Of a stretch of 38,486 nucleotides of DNA, positions 10,065 to 18,338 are shown piece after piece; the stretch's first letter is position 1, and every line of letters starts with the position of its first letter. The notes beneath the pieces are model-generated. The model was given only the letters and a program-made list of their open reading frames with translations, was not told the origin of the DNA and searched no databases. The position numbers were made by a program, and so were the translations under genes. The stretch is from contig AQVQ01000003.1 of the NCBI GenBank assembly GCA_000375685.1, forward strand, positions 1-38,486, in the 5' to 3' direction. Source of the stretch: a crenarchaeote SCGC AAA261-N23 (GTDB lineage Archaea; Thermoproteota; Thermoprotei; Gearchaeales; Gearchaeaceae).

Positions 10065-11446
10065 TCCAAAATTGGAGTTTGAATATGGAAAATTCCTGGC
10101 TTATCTATTCTTTGGAAACCGTGGCCTCCGAAGTAATCCCTCAGTGCTTGAGTTAAATTTGCATGAAGATTTTCAGTGAACAAGTACAAGATGTAATTCA
10201 AATTGGCTGCCAAAGTCATGCATGGCATGCTTGATTTCAAAGCCGTTGAAACTGTTTTAATCAATCCTCCAATATTTTCTCTTATTGTTTTAATAATAAA
10301 CGTTTCTTCAAAAAGATTGTTATTTTTTTCGCTAATTAAAAACAAATTATTAAGAAAACTACTTCTTATTATACTTCCAGCTCTCCACACCTTTAAGCAA
10401 TCCTTATACTTGAAATCGTAGGAAAAGGTGTTGCATTTTTCTAGAAGTTTAATTCCCTGTAAATAAGACACACAATAAGATAAAGATAATGCGCATTTTA
10501 AATCATCCCTTGTTAAAACGTTTGCATCCCTTTCTTGTTTAAGAGAAAAGAATTTCGATAATTTAACTCTTTCTTCCTTCTTGCTTGATAACATTCTAGC
10601 TATTACTGCAGATTGTATACTAGGTATCGGTTCCTCGGCTTCAAGAGAAGTTTGAACAGTCCATATGCCTGTTCCTTTTTGTTCGGCCTTATCAAGAATA
10701 AAATCCAATAGGTATCCTTTATCTTCTTTGATTTTTAAAATTTCACTTGCAGCGTTAAGAAGAAATGAATTTAATTCACCTTTATTCCATTCACCAAAAA
10801 TATCTGATATTTCTTCATTTGTTTTACCTAGAAGATTTTTAAGTATATAATAAGTTTCAGAAATGCTTTCTATTAAGGAATATTCTATTCCATTATGAAC
10901 CATTTTCACAAAATGTCCTGCACCTCCTTCACCAAAGTATTCGTTACAAAAGTAACCATTATATTTTGCAGAAATATTGTTTAAAATTTCTCTAATTAAA
11001 TAATAACCTTCTTTACTACCCCCTGCCATTATACTTAGCCCATATCTGGCTCCTTCTATCCCCCCGCTTATTCCTAATCCTAAAAATTCAACCCCCCTTT
11101 CTTTTAATACTTTATATCTCCTATCTGTGTCTTTAAAATAAGAATTACCTGCATCAATAATCATATCACCTTTTTCCACTTCCTTGGATAAATTATCTAT
11201 CGATTCATCAACTGGCTTACCTGGTTTAACAAGCATTATTATTATTCTTGGTCTTTTTAGAGATCTGACAAACTCCCCAATAGAGAATGTAGCCTGAACA
11301 TTTTTAGGCTTAACGCTTTTAATGAATAATTCAGTTTTTTCCTTTGTTCTATTGTATATGCTCACTTTATAACCTTTTTCTGAAAACTGTAAGGCCAAAT
11401 TTGCTCCCATTGTGCCTAAACCGAAAATACCTAAATCCGAGACCAC
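10061..11446 (-). CDS. gnd: 6-phosphogluconate dehydrogenase, decarboxylating (full-length homodimeric type; GTG start)
   Basis: 'GLGTMGANLAL', 'GISGGIEGARYGLSIMAGG', 'GHFVKMVHNGIEY', 'LDKAEQKGTGIWTVQ', 'ALRDYFGGHGFQRID'. Confidence 0.88.
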   Translation of the reverse strand: MVSDLGIFGLGTMGANLALQFSEKGYKVSIYNRTKEKTELFIKSVKPKNVQATFSIGEFVRSLKRPRIIIMLVKPGKPVDESIDNLSKEVEKGDMIIDAGNSYFKDTDRRYKVLKERGVEFLGLGISGGIEGARYGLSIMAGGSKEGYYLIREILNNISAKYNGYFCNEYFGEGGAGHFVKMVHNGIEYSLIESISETYYILKNLLGKTNEEISDIFGEWNKGELNSFLLNAASEILKIKEDKGYLLDFILDKAEQKGTGIWTVQTSLEAEEPIPSIQSAVIARMLSSKKEERVKLSKFFSLKQERDANVLTRDDLKCALSLSYCVSYLQGIKLLEKCNTFSYDFKYKDCLKVWRAGSIIRSSFLNNLFLISEKNNNLFEETFIIKTIRENIGGLIKTVSTALKSSMPCMTLAANLNYILYLFTENLHANLTQALRDYFGGHGFQRIDKPGIFHIQTPILD

Positions 11447-11477
11447 GACTTTAAAACTATTTTGACATTTATAAATT

Positions 11478-11550
11478 AGCCTCGGGTGGGATTCGAACCC
11501 ACGACCTTCCGCTTACAAGGCGGATGCTATACCAGCTTAGCTACCGAGGC
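11478..11550 (-). tRNA. tRNA-Thr(TGT)
   Basis: Cloverleaf: acceptor GCCTCGG/CCGAGGC, anticodon loop CTTGTAA, T-loop GGTTCGAATCC, U73. Confidence 0.93.
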
Positions 11551-11629
11551 TTTTCTATTTTATAATTTTACTTGAGAAACTATAAATTGGTTTTCATAAT
11601 GAACCAAAAGGAAAGCATTAAATGTATTA

Positions 11630-11714
11630 TGCGGGGGGTGGGATTTGAACCCACGCAGCGCTTACGCACAAGCGCCTCAGGCTTGCCCCTTTGACCTGGC
11701 TCGGGAACCCCCGC
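11630..11714 (-). tRNA. tRNA-Leu(GAG)
   Basis: Acceptor GCGGGGG/CCCCCGC, anticodon stem CAAGC/GCTTG with loop CTGAGGC, long variable arm, T-loop GGTTCAAATCC, A73. Confidence 0.92.
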
Positions 11715-11843
11715 AATACATGTATATTAAGATTCAAAACAAATTTACTTTTAGGATTTTTTATATTTTTCCCTAAAAAATTGATGAAATGAGTATTAAA
11801 CTGCTAGCTTTATTCAACAATTCATTTAGAGAAGGAAGAAATC

Positions 11844-14336
11844 ATGAGGAAGATTAATAAAGCCTCACCTAAGCTATTTAGCGATATACAAGTAAATTTT
11901 AAATGTTTATCAGTTAATGAAACCAACTTAGATATAATAGAGAACTATAAAATAGGATTATCTTACGTAATTATTACATCAGATGGAAGATACCTTATAA
12001 AAGACCCAACAATAGCTCAAAACGAAATTGAAACTTTAAACAACATAATAAACGATCTTGTATACAAACTCCCAAGTATTCAAGTAGATGACAGAAACAA
12101 ATTTAGAGAAGTATTAGAGAAGTTTGGAATATACGAAAATAAACTCATTTATTATTTAGAAAGAGAACTTTTTGGATACGGTGTTTTAGAGCCTTTAATG
12201 AAAGACCAAAAAATTGAGGATATTCAAATTCCTTCACCGAATGTTCCTGCAAGAGTTGTGCACTCTGATTATGGTAAAATGGTAACAAATGTAATTCTAG
12301 ATGAGAATGAGCTGGACCTCTACATAGAGAAACTTGTTTATAAAAGTGGGAAAAGCGTGAGCATGTTTAAACCAATGCTTTCAATTAAATCTTCTGATAC
12401 AGCAAGAATAACTGTAACTTATAAAAAAGAAGTAGGTTATAAAGGAAGTAGCGTAACTATAAGAAAATTTCCTGAAAATCCTTGGAGTATAACACGCATA
12501 TTATGCAAGAATACGATAGATGTGGTAAGTGCCGCATACCTAATGAAATTGATAGAGAATAAAAAAGCAGTTTTAGTAATCGGTGGAATGGGTGATGGTA
12601 AAACGAGCCTAATAAACTCCCTGACAAACTTCATACCGCATAATTCTACTGTCATAACAGTTGAAGACTCAGTTTGCGGAGATGCATACATTTTATGTAT
12701 ATTAGAAAATGAATTAAAATTTATAAAAATTGGCGAGTTGATTGAAAGTTTATTCTTAATGAATAATAAAGAAAAAGAAGGATTCTTAAAAGTTGATAAT
12801 CTATATGTCTTAACAATTGATGAAAATAATAATATAAATTGGAAAAAATGTGATTATGTTTATAAACATACTGTTTTTAAAGAATTCGTCAAAATTATTA
12901 CAGAATCAGGAAAAGAGATAGAAGTAACAGCTGATCATTCACTATTTAAATTCGATGAAAACAGTAAAACTCTGATACCTGTTAAATGTTCTCTATTAGA
13001 AGTAGGTGATACGATTGCCGTATTGGCTAATTTAAATTTAGAAGATTTAATCCTTAATTCTAATTCACTAGCGATTCGGTGTCAAGATCCAAACATTATA
13101 TCAAGTTTTAAATCATCAAGCTACTCAGGTTCTGTAAACACTGAATTCAATAGCGCATATGAAATCTTACAAACGAATATAAACGAGGCAAAAGCAACAA
13201 GACTTTTTGAAAAGCTGATTTATAGCGGAAAGGAGGCAAGAGAAGAAATCCTAAACAATTTGGTGGAGGAAAAAGCAGATAACAAATACAAATTTATCAG
13301 AGTGAAAAGCAGGGATGAAATGATAGCTATCCAGACTTTACTGCTTTTACTTGGAATAGAAAGCATTGCGATCAAGAAAAGTAAAGGGAATGACGAATAT
13401 TATGAAATTATAATTAATGACCATAGTTTAATAGATAAAATTGCATTTTATCATAATTACCATATAAATAAAAATATAAAACACAATTGTATAAAAAATG
13501 AAAAAATTATAAATGTTGAAAAATCATTTAAAAGAGAAACAGTATATGATTTAACAGTATTAGATACAGGAAAATTTATTGCCAACAACTTCATTTGTCA
13601 CAACACACCTGAGCTAAGATTAGCGCATCAATATTGGATACCATTGGTAACGAGGGAAAGCATAACCTTAGATGAAAAAGGGAACATAGATATGTTCTCT
13701 TTAGTCAAGCACGCATTAAGAATGAGTGGAGATTACTTGATCGTAGGTGAAGTTAGAGGAGAAGAAGGCAGAGTATGGGCGCAAGCGATAATGACAGGCC
13801 ATGGAGGTATTACTAGTCTTCATGCTGAATCACCAAGCTCTGCAATTGAAAGATTATTAAGCGATCCAATAAAGGTTGAAGCTGGAAGTTTAAGTTCATT
13901 ACATTCAATAGTTGATATACGTAAAGTATCGCAATACAAGGAAAATAGTAAAGGCAAAAAAATTGTCACATATCATAGAAGAGTGACAGGCTTATACGAT
14001 TTAAATTTTTCCACATCCACTAAAGAAGCAAAATTCTATAAAGTAACTTCTTACGATGGTGAAAATGATACATTTAAGACTATTTCTCTAGAAGAAATCA
14101 TCAAACTTCCTACAATGATCCAAATTATGGAAGAAAAAGGTATCGATGAGAAGAAATTACTGAAAGACCTTGAAACTAAAGTAAAATTCCTCAACAAAGT
14201 TAAAGAAATAGCTTTAAGCAATAATGAATACTTAGATTACAGCAATATTTGTAGAGTTATTTGGGAGTTTTACAAAGATCCTGATACTTTCAAGTTTGAT
14301 GAAATTCCCAAGAGAACCGAGATAGTTCTCGAATAA
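11844..14336 (+). CDS. Type II/IV secretion (archaeal pilus assembly) ATPase precursor containing an in-frame intein
   Basis: Walker A 'IGGMGDGKTSL'; host sequence 'TVED' joins 'TPELRLAHQYWIPLVTRES' once the intein is removed; 'DYLIVGEVRGEEGRVWAQAIMTGHGGITSLHAESP' Walker B/His box. Confidence 0.93.
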   Translation: MRKINKASPKLFSDIQVNFKCLSVNETNLDIIENYKIGLSYVIITSDGRYLIKDPTIAQNEIETLNNIINDLVYKLPSIQVDDRNKFREVLEKFGIYENKLIYYLERELFGYGVLEPLMKDQKIEDIQIPSPNVPARVVHSDYGKMVTNVILDENELDLYIEKLVYKSGKSVSMFKPMLSIKSSDTARITVTYKKEVGYKGSSVTIRKFPENPWSITRILCKNTIDVVSAAYLMKLIENKKAVLVIGGMGDGKTSLINSLTNFIPHNSTVITVEDSVCGDAYILCILENELKFIKIGELIESLFLMNNKEKEGFLKVDNLYVLTIDENNNINWKKCDYVYKHTVFKEFVKIITESGKEIEVTADHSLFKFDENSKTLIPVKCSLLEVGDTIAVLANLNLEDLILNSNSLAIRCQDPNIISSFKSSSYSGSVNTEFNSAYEILQTNINEAKATRLFEKLIYSGKEAREEILNNLVEEKADNKYKFIRVKSRDEMIAIQTLLLLLGIESIAIKKSKGNDEYYEIIINDHSLIDKIAFYHNYHINKNIKHNCIKNEKIINVEKSFKRETVYDLTVLDTGKFIANNFICHNTPELRLAHQYWIPLVTRESITLDEKGNIDMFSLVKHALRMSGDYLIVGEVRGEEGRVWAQAIMTGHGGITSLHAESPSSAIERLLSDPIKVEAGSLSSLHSIVDIRKVSQYKENSKGKKIVTYHRRVTGLYDLNFSTSTKEAKFYKVTSYDGENDTFKTISLEEIIKLPTMIQIMEEKGIDEKKLLKDLETKVKFLNKVKEIALSNNEYLDYSNICRVIWEFYKDPDTFKFDEIPKRTEIVLE
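12669..13604 (+). mobile_element. Intein (312 aa, Ser1, +1 Thr) inside the secretion ATPase, with degenerate LAGLIDADG endonuclease remnant
   Basis: Block A 'SVCGDAYIL', block B 'GKEIEVTADHSLFKF', block F/G 'ETVYDLTVLDTGKFIANNFICHN' followed by Thr; excision restores the contiguous motif VITVED|TPELRLAH. Confidence 0.93.
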
Positions 14337-16171
14337 TGCTTACAAAGAGAAAATACGAGTTCTTAAGCACTAAAATATTTTCAAATATTCCATTTTTGAA
14401 TATATGTGTTCCACTAATTATTTTAGTATCAGTGATAACTGTTAGCTTTCTTAACGGTATAACATTAATGCATATTATACTTTTAATCGTTTTCTTATTT
14501 TCCATAATTCTAGTAAATAAAAGAATAGAAACAATATTCAATTTTTTTAATAAGAAATTTAACTTAATAGAAAATTACAAAACAAAGTTATTTTATTCTG
14601 AGATAAATGAGAATCCGTTTGAATATAGCAAAAAGATGGTATTATATTTACTATTATATACTATATCTTCAATTCTTTCTTTATTCATGATTCTTTATTT
14701 TAAGTTAAGTTTTTGGTTCGTAATAATCGTTATTTTAGGCAACGCTTATTTAGTGTTCATATTATTTTATCCTTCGATAAAAACTAACCAAATTAGTAGT
14801 GGAGTTGAAAAAGAAATCCAAATGCTTTATGCACTGCTATCATCATTTCTAACAGTAGGTATCAACCCTTACCTTACTTTATCAGTGATTAATGAAAATC
14901 CATTCTTTAGCTTTTTTAAAAAAGTCTTCAATCAGATTGAAAAAATAAAGATTCTTTACATTCTTAATCCGATGGATGCAATTGCAAAGTATTCTAGAAT
15001 CGCTCAAAGTGATCAATTGCGAGACTTATTACAAACAATTTCTGCGAGCGAGACTATAGAATTGCATAAATTAATCAAGAATAAAATGATAGATAGCTTT
15101 AAACTTCTAGAAAAGAGAATTGAGAACTTACTTGAGAAGTTTAATATTCTACTAGCTTCCCAACTTTTGGTGTTTATATTGGTTCCAATTACAATGATCG
15201 TCACAGCTATTTTTACTGGATTAGATTTGGGTTTAGCTTTGGTCATTTTCATTTTGGTTCCTATCTTATTTTTTGTAGCATTCTTCTTTATGCTTAGAAC
15301 AAGCATACCTTCACATTTAAGTCTTCAAATAAGCCTTGATTATAAGTATGGGGGGATTTTGCTTATAGCTATTACACCCTTACTTGGAATTTTTTATCTA
15401 AAAGGAATTATAGGATTGGATAATCTAGTGTTTATAGCTTTAATGTCCTTCCTACTTTGCATGTTTTATTTTAATTATAAAAAACAGAGTATATACGAGA
15501 TTCTAATCAGTTCAATACCTAAAGTATTTCGAGAAATTGCTGAGGAAACAAAAAAAGGTATAAGTCCTTCGCAAGCATTGGAAAAAGTAATAGAAAGAGT
15601 TGAAGAAATCGTCAAGTTATTCATAAAAAAGCTGCTATTCTCTAAAAGATTGGGTTTAAGCATTACTTCAATTTTGACAAAGGAAAATCTTCCATTACTG
15701 TTTAAGCAATTATTCAGCATACTTGAATACACAGATCAGGTAGGTGCTGATCCATCTATTTATAATGATTTGGCAGATTTTGTTGAAAGATTAGATAATA
15801 GTAGAAGAGTCTATAAAATTAGAACCAGATTTTTCAAATATTCTAGCTACTTTGTTACAGCATTATTAGGAGTTTCAATTTCGATATCAATATCAGTCTT
15901 AGGAAGTTTAATTAATGCATTCGGTTCTATTGTCACAATATACACAATTTCCTCTTTTTTGTCCTTCAACACTGCTCCTTATTGGATTTACTTAATAGCA
16001 AACATATCAGCTTATATCAACTCTGCAATGTTAGGCTATTTAGGTGGATCATTAGGATATGACCATGTAGAAGGATTTAAGAATGCGATGATATGCATGT
16101 TAATTGCCTTTTTTGTTTTACAAACTTTCAATCTGATTGGTATCTGGGGAAGTAATGGAAAGTTCTATTGA
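14336..16171 (+). CDS. Pilus assembly platform membrane protein (TadC/ArlJ/GspF-like, probable two T2SSF units)
   Basis: Polytopic; overlaps the ATPase stop; 'KVFREIAEETKKGISPSQALEKVIERV' and 'YKIRTRFFKYSSYFVTALLGVSISISI' resemble archaeal pilus platform proteins. Confidence 0.8.
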   Translation: MLTKRKYEFLSTKIFSNIPFLNICVPLIILVSVITVSFLNGITLMHIILLIVFLFSIILVNKRIETIFNFFNKKFNLIENYKTKLFYSEINENPFEYSKKMVLYLLLYTISSILSLFMILYFKLSFWFVIIVILGNAYLVFILFYPSIKTNQISSGVEKEIQMLYALLSSFLTVGINPYLTLSVINENPFFSFFKKVFNQIEKIKILYILNPMDAIAKYSRIAQSDQLRDLLQTISASETIELHKLIKNKMIDSFKLLEKRIENLLEKFNILLASQLLVFILVPITMIVTAIFTGLDLGLALVIFILVPILFFVAFFFMLRTSIPSHLSLQISLDYKYGGILLIAITPLLGIFYLKGIIGLDNLVFIALMSFLLCMFYFNYKKQSIYEILISSIPKVFREIAEETKKGISPSQALEKVIERVEEIVKLFIKKLLFSKRLGLSITSILTKENLPLLFKQLFSILEYTDQVGADPSIYNDLADFVERLDNSRRVYKIRTRFFKYSSYFVTALLGVSISISISVLGSLINAFGSIVTIYTISSFLSFNTAPYWIYLIANISAYINSAMLGYLGGSLGYDHVEGFKNAMICMLIAFFVLQTFNLIGIWGSNGKFY

Positions 16172-16553
16172 GACCGTTGTAAGTGCTTTCATAATAATAG
16201 TGATCATAACATGGTCTTTAAGCAGCGTAACATATTTATTACATATCTACCAACAGCAAGAAATTACATTATTCTTGAATAGTTGTGCAAAGAATATTGC
16301 TTTAGCCTATTTAAACACAAAACCATACAATAATGTAAATCTTACGGGTTTCTGCGAAGGAAAAATAGGTAAAGGACTAATGTACTTTATTAAAATTAGT
16401 TTGTTCTATATAGTTAACGGTGACGTAAATGTCAAGGTTATATATCAAAATGGAAGTGAACCCAGCAACTTTGTAAACAAGGCGGTTTATTATGCATGCT
16501 TGTTGAAAGGTAATTTAACCTGCGTTGAAGTTTACGTATATGGCGAAACTTAG
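16155..16553 (+). CDS. Small pilin-like/pilus accessory membrane protein (ATG at 16155; ORF track starts at TTG 16137)
   Basis: Single N-terminal hydrophobic helix 'VVSAFIIIVIITWSL', overlaps the preceding gene in the operon. Confidence 0.6.
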   Translation: MESSIETVVSAFIIIVIITWSLSSVTYLLHIYQQQEITLFLNSCAKNIALAYLNTKPYNNVNLTGFCEGKIGKGLMYFIKISLFYIVNGDVNVKVIYQNGSEPSNFVNKAVYYACLLKGNLTCVEVYVYGET

Positions 16554-16950
16554 ATCACAAGCAAGAATAATAGAAGCACTCCTTTCTTCTCTCATCATAA
16601 TTGGAGCTGTAACGATTTCTTATACGTTCTACACGCCTTTTTCCAGTTACAGCATAAGTACCGAATATGGAATACCTAGTAATGTAATAGGATTCATAGT
16701 AGAGAATGGTTACCTTAAATATGTGTTTGAAAATCCAAGTGTGTTGATAAGCGTTTGTAATGAAATAATACCCCAAGATTTCGGTTTCAAGATTACCTTA
16801 TATGATGAAAACTGGAATATTATATGGTCATATCAAACTGCTGATTTTACTTCACAAAATGAAATATCCGCTTATCTTATAATTAATGGTTTTTATGAAG
16901 AAAATTCAACTGGTTTCTTTATTTTTGTTGTTTCCATAAGTAAGGCATGA
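16540..16950 (+). CDS. Minor pilin-like protein (ATG at 16540)
   Basis: 'MAKLRSQARIIEALLSSLIIIGAVTISY': basic residues then hydrophobic stretch, class III signal peptide-like; overlapping operon gene. Confidence 0.6.
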   Translation: MAKLRSQARIIEALLSSLIIIGAVTISYTFYTPFSSYSISTEYGIPSNVIGFIVENGYLKYVFENPSVLISVCNEIIPQDFGFKITLYDENWNIIWSYQTADFTSQNEISAYLIINGFYEENSTGFFIFVVSISKA

Positions 16951-17678
16951 GAAAAGCACAAGTATTGATTCCTATAGTTGCGATACTAGCTATAATGTTG
17001 ATATTATTCTCGTTATCTCTAAGGGAAATCGGTGTTGATTATATTATACAAGGTTCTGAACCAACTAGCAAATATATCCAACTTTTTTATTTCATTGAAG
17101 AATCTTTAGCTAATGGCACTCAAACAGGCTTCAAATACATCAATATGAATTACAATAAAAGCGATTTTAATCCTAAAACCAACATATTAGCGATTTATTT
17201 AACCAAAATTTTTGCACTGCATTACTACAACTACACCCTCAATAAGGCTTCTGCAATAATAGGCCAAACTGATATGAAATTTTACATCAATTCTACAAGT
17301 AATCCATATTTGCTTTACTTGAATGGAAGTTTAAATAAAGGCAAAGGTTCGTATTTCAATCTGACATTTTTCAAGAATGGTATATTTAGACTTAATTTTT
17401 ACATGATAGTTAGCGAAGCAAAAATTGTGATCTCCAATTCTAGCATATATAATTATTATTTAGTTATCTTGAACTATAAATATGAAGTTTATTTTGGAAA
17501 CGAAAGAATTAACATTACAAATCAATTTGAGACTTTAGTTAACGGAAGTGAAAATGGCAATTTTGCTTATCTAAGAGGCCAAACATATTTAGAATTTATA
17601 CTACCTGCAAACTGCATAGGAAAAACGATCATAGGCTTAAAGGATTCCTATGGAATTATTGGCTGGGTGCTAGTGTAA
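16947..17678 (+). CDS. Minor pilin-like secreted protein
   Basis: 'MRKAQVLIPIVAILAIMLILFSL' class III signal peptide-like N-terminus; many potential N-glycosylation sequons; ATGA-type overlap. Confidence 0.6.
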   Translation: MRKAQVLIPIVAILAIMLILFSLSLREIGVDYIIQGSEPTSKYIQLFYFIEESLANGTQTGFKYINMNYNKSDFNPKTNILAIYLTKIFALHYYNYTLNKASAIIGQTDMKFYINSTSNPYLLYLNGSLNKGKGSYFNLTFFKNGIFRLNFYMIVSEAKIVISNSSIYNYYLVILNYKYEVYFGNERINITNQFETLVNGSENGNFAYLRGQTYLEFILPANCIGKTIIGLKDSYGIIGWVLV

Positions 17679-18127
17679 TGCCATCAATTATATTATCAAA
17701 CATAGTGGTAACGGTAAGTTTGATCATTTTAATATCAATATCTTTCTCTCTTAGTTACGCTGAATTGCTTAACTATTACAGTTATTTGGATCAAGATGTT
17801 TTAATTAAAGATTTAGTCAAAATTAATAATGCAATAAATTATATATACGGAAAAATTCAAACATCCATAAACATCGAGTTAATACTAACGCCCGGAAGCA
17901 GAATAGACTTCTATCTAAACGGAACAATTATGTTTTACCCTTCAGTAGATAGCAGAACTTTGAAGTCTTTTATTCTTGATCCTAACAATCTAATTGTCAA
18001 TATCGGTTCAAATTTTATATATTATAAAGTAACCTTCTCTGGAGAGAGAGTTGTAGCAACACAAATGAGCCATATAAGTTTACTTTATAGTAAGCCAAAC
18101 GAGATTGAAGTTTTCTTATCTAATTAG
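17678..18127 (+). CDS. Small membrane-anchored pilus-locus protein
   Basis: N-terminal hydrophobic helix, short extracytoplasmic domain, overlaps preceding stop. Confidence 0.55.
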   Translation: MPSIILSNIVVTVSLIILISISFSLSYAELLNYYSYLDQDVLIKDLVKINNAINYIYGKIQTSINIELILTPGSRIDFYLNGTIMFYPSVDSRTLKSFILDPNNLIVNIGSNFIYYKVTFSGERVVATQMSHISLLYSKPNEIEVFLSN

Positions 18128-18338
18128 AAATACAGTTTAATTGGTGAAATGAGAAAGTTAAGTATTGTTAATAGCTAATATCCTTTATTCAATTGATTCA
18201 ATGAGTCGTTGAAAGGAAGATTAACGGCTTAATATTTCCATCTAATATGCTTTGATTTGATCAATTAAATCTTTTTAATTCGCAAAAAAGAGAATCAAAA
18301 GACTAGTCGTTTTTATAAAAACTTTTAAAAAAATTTTG

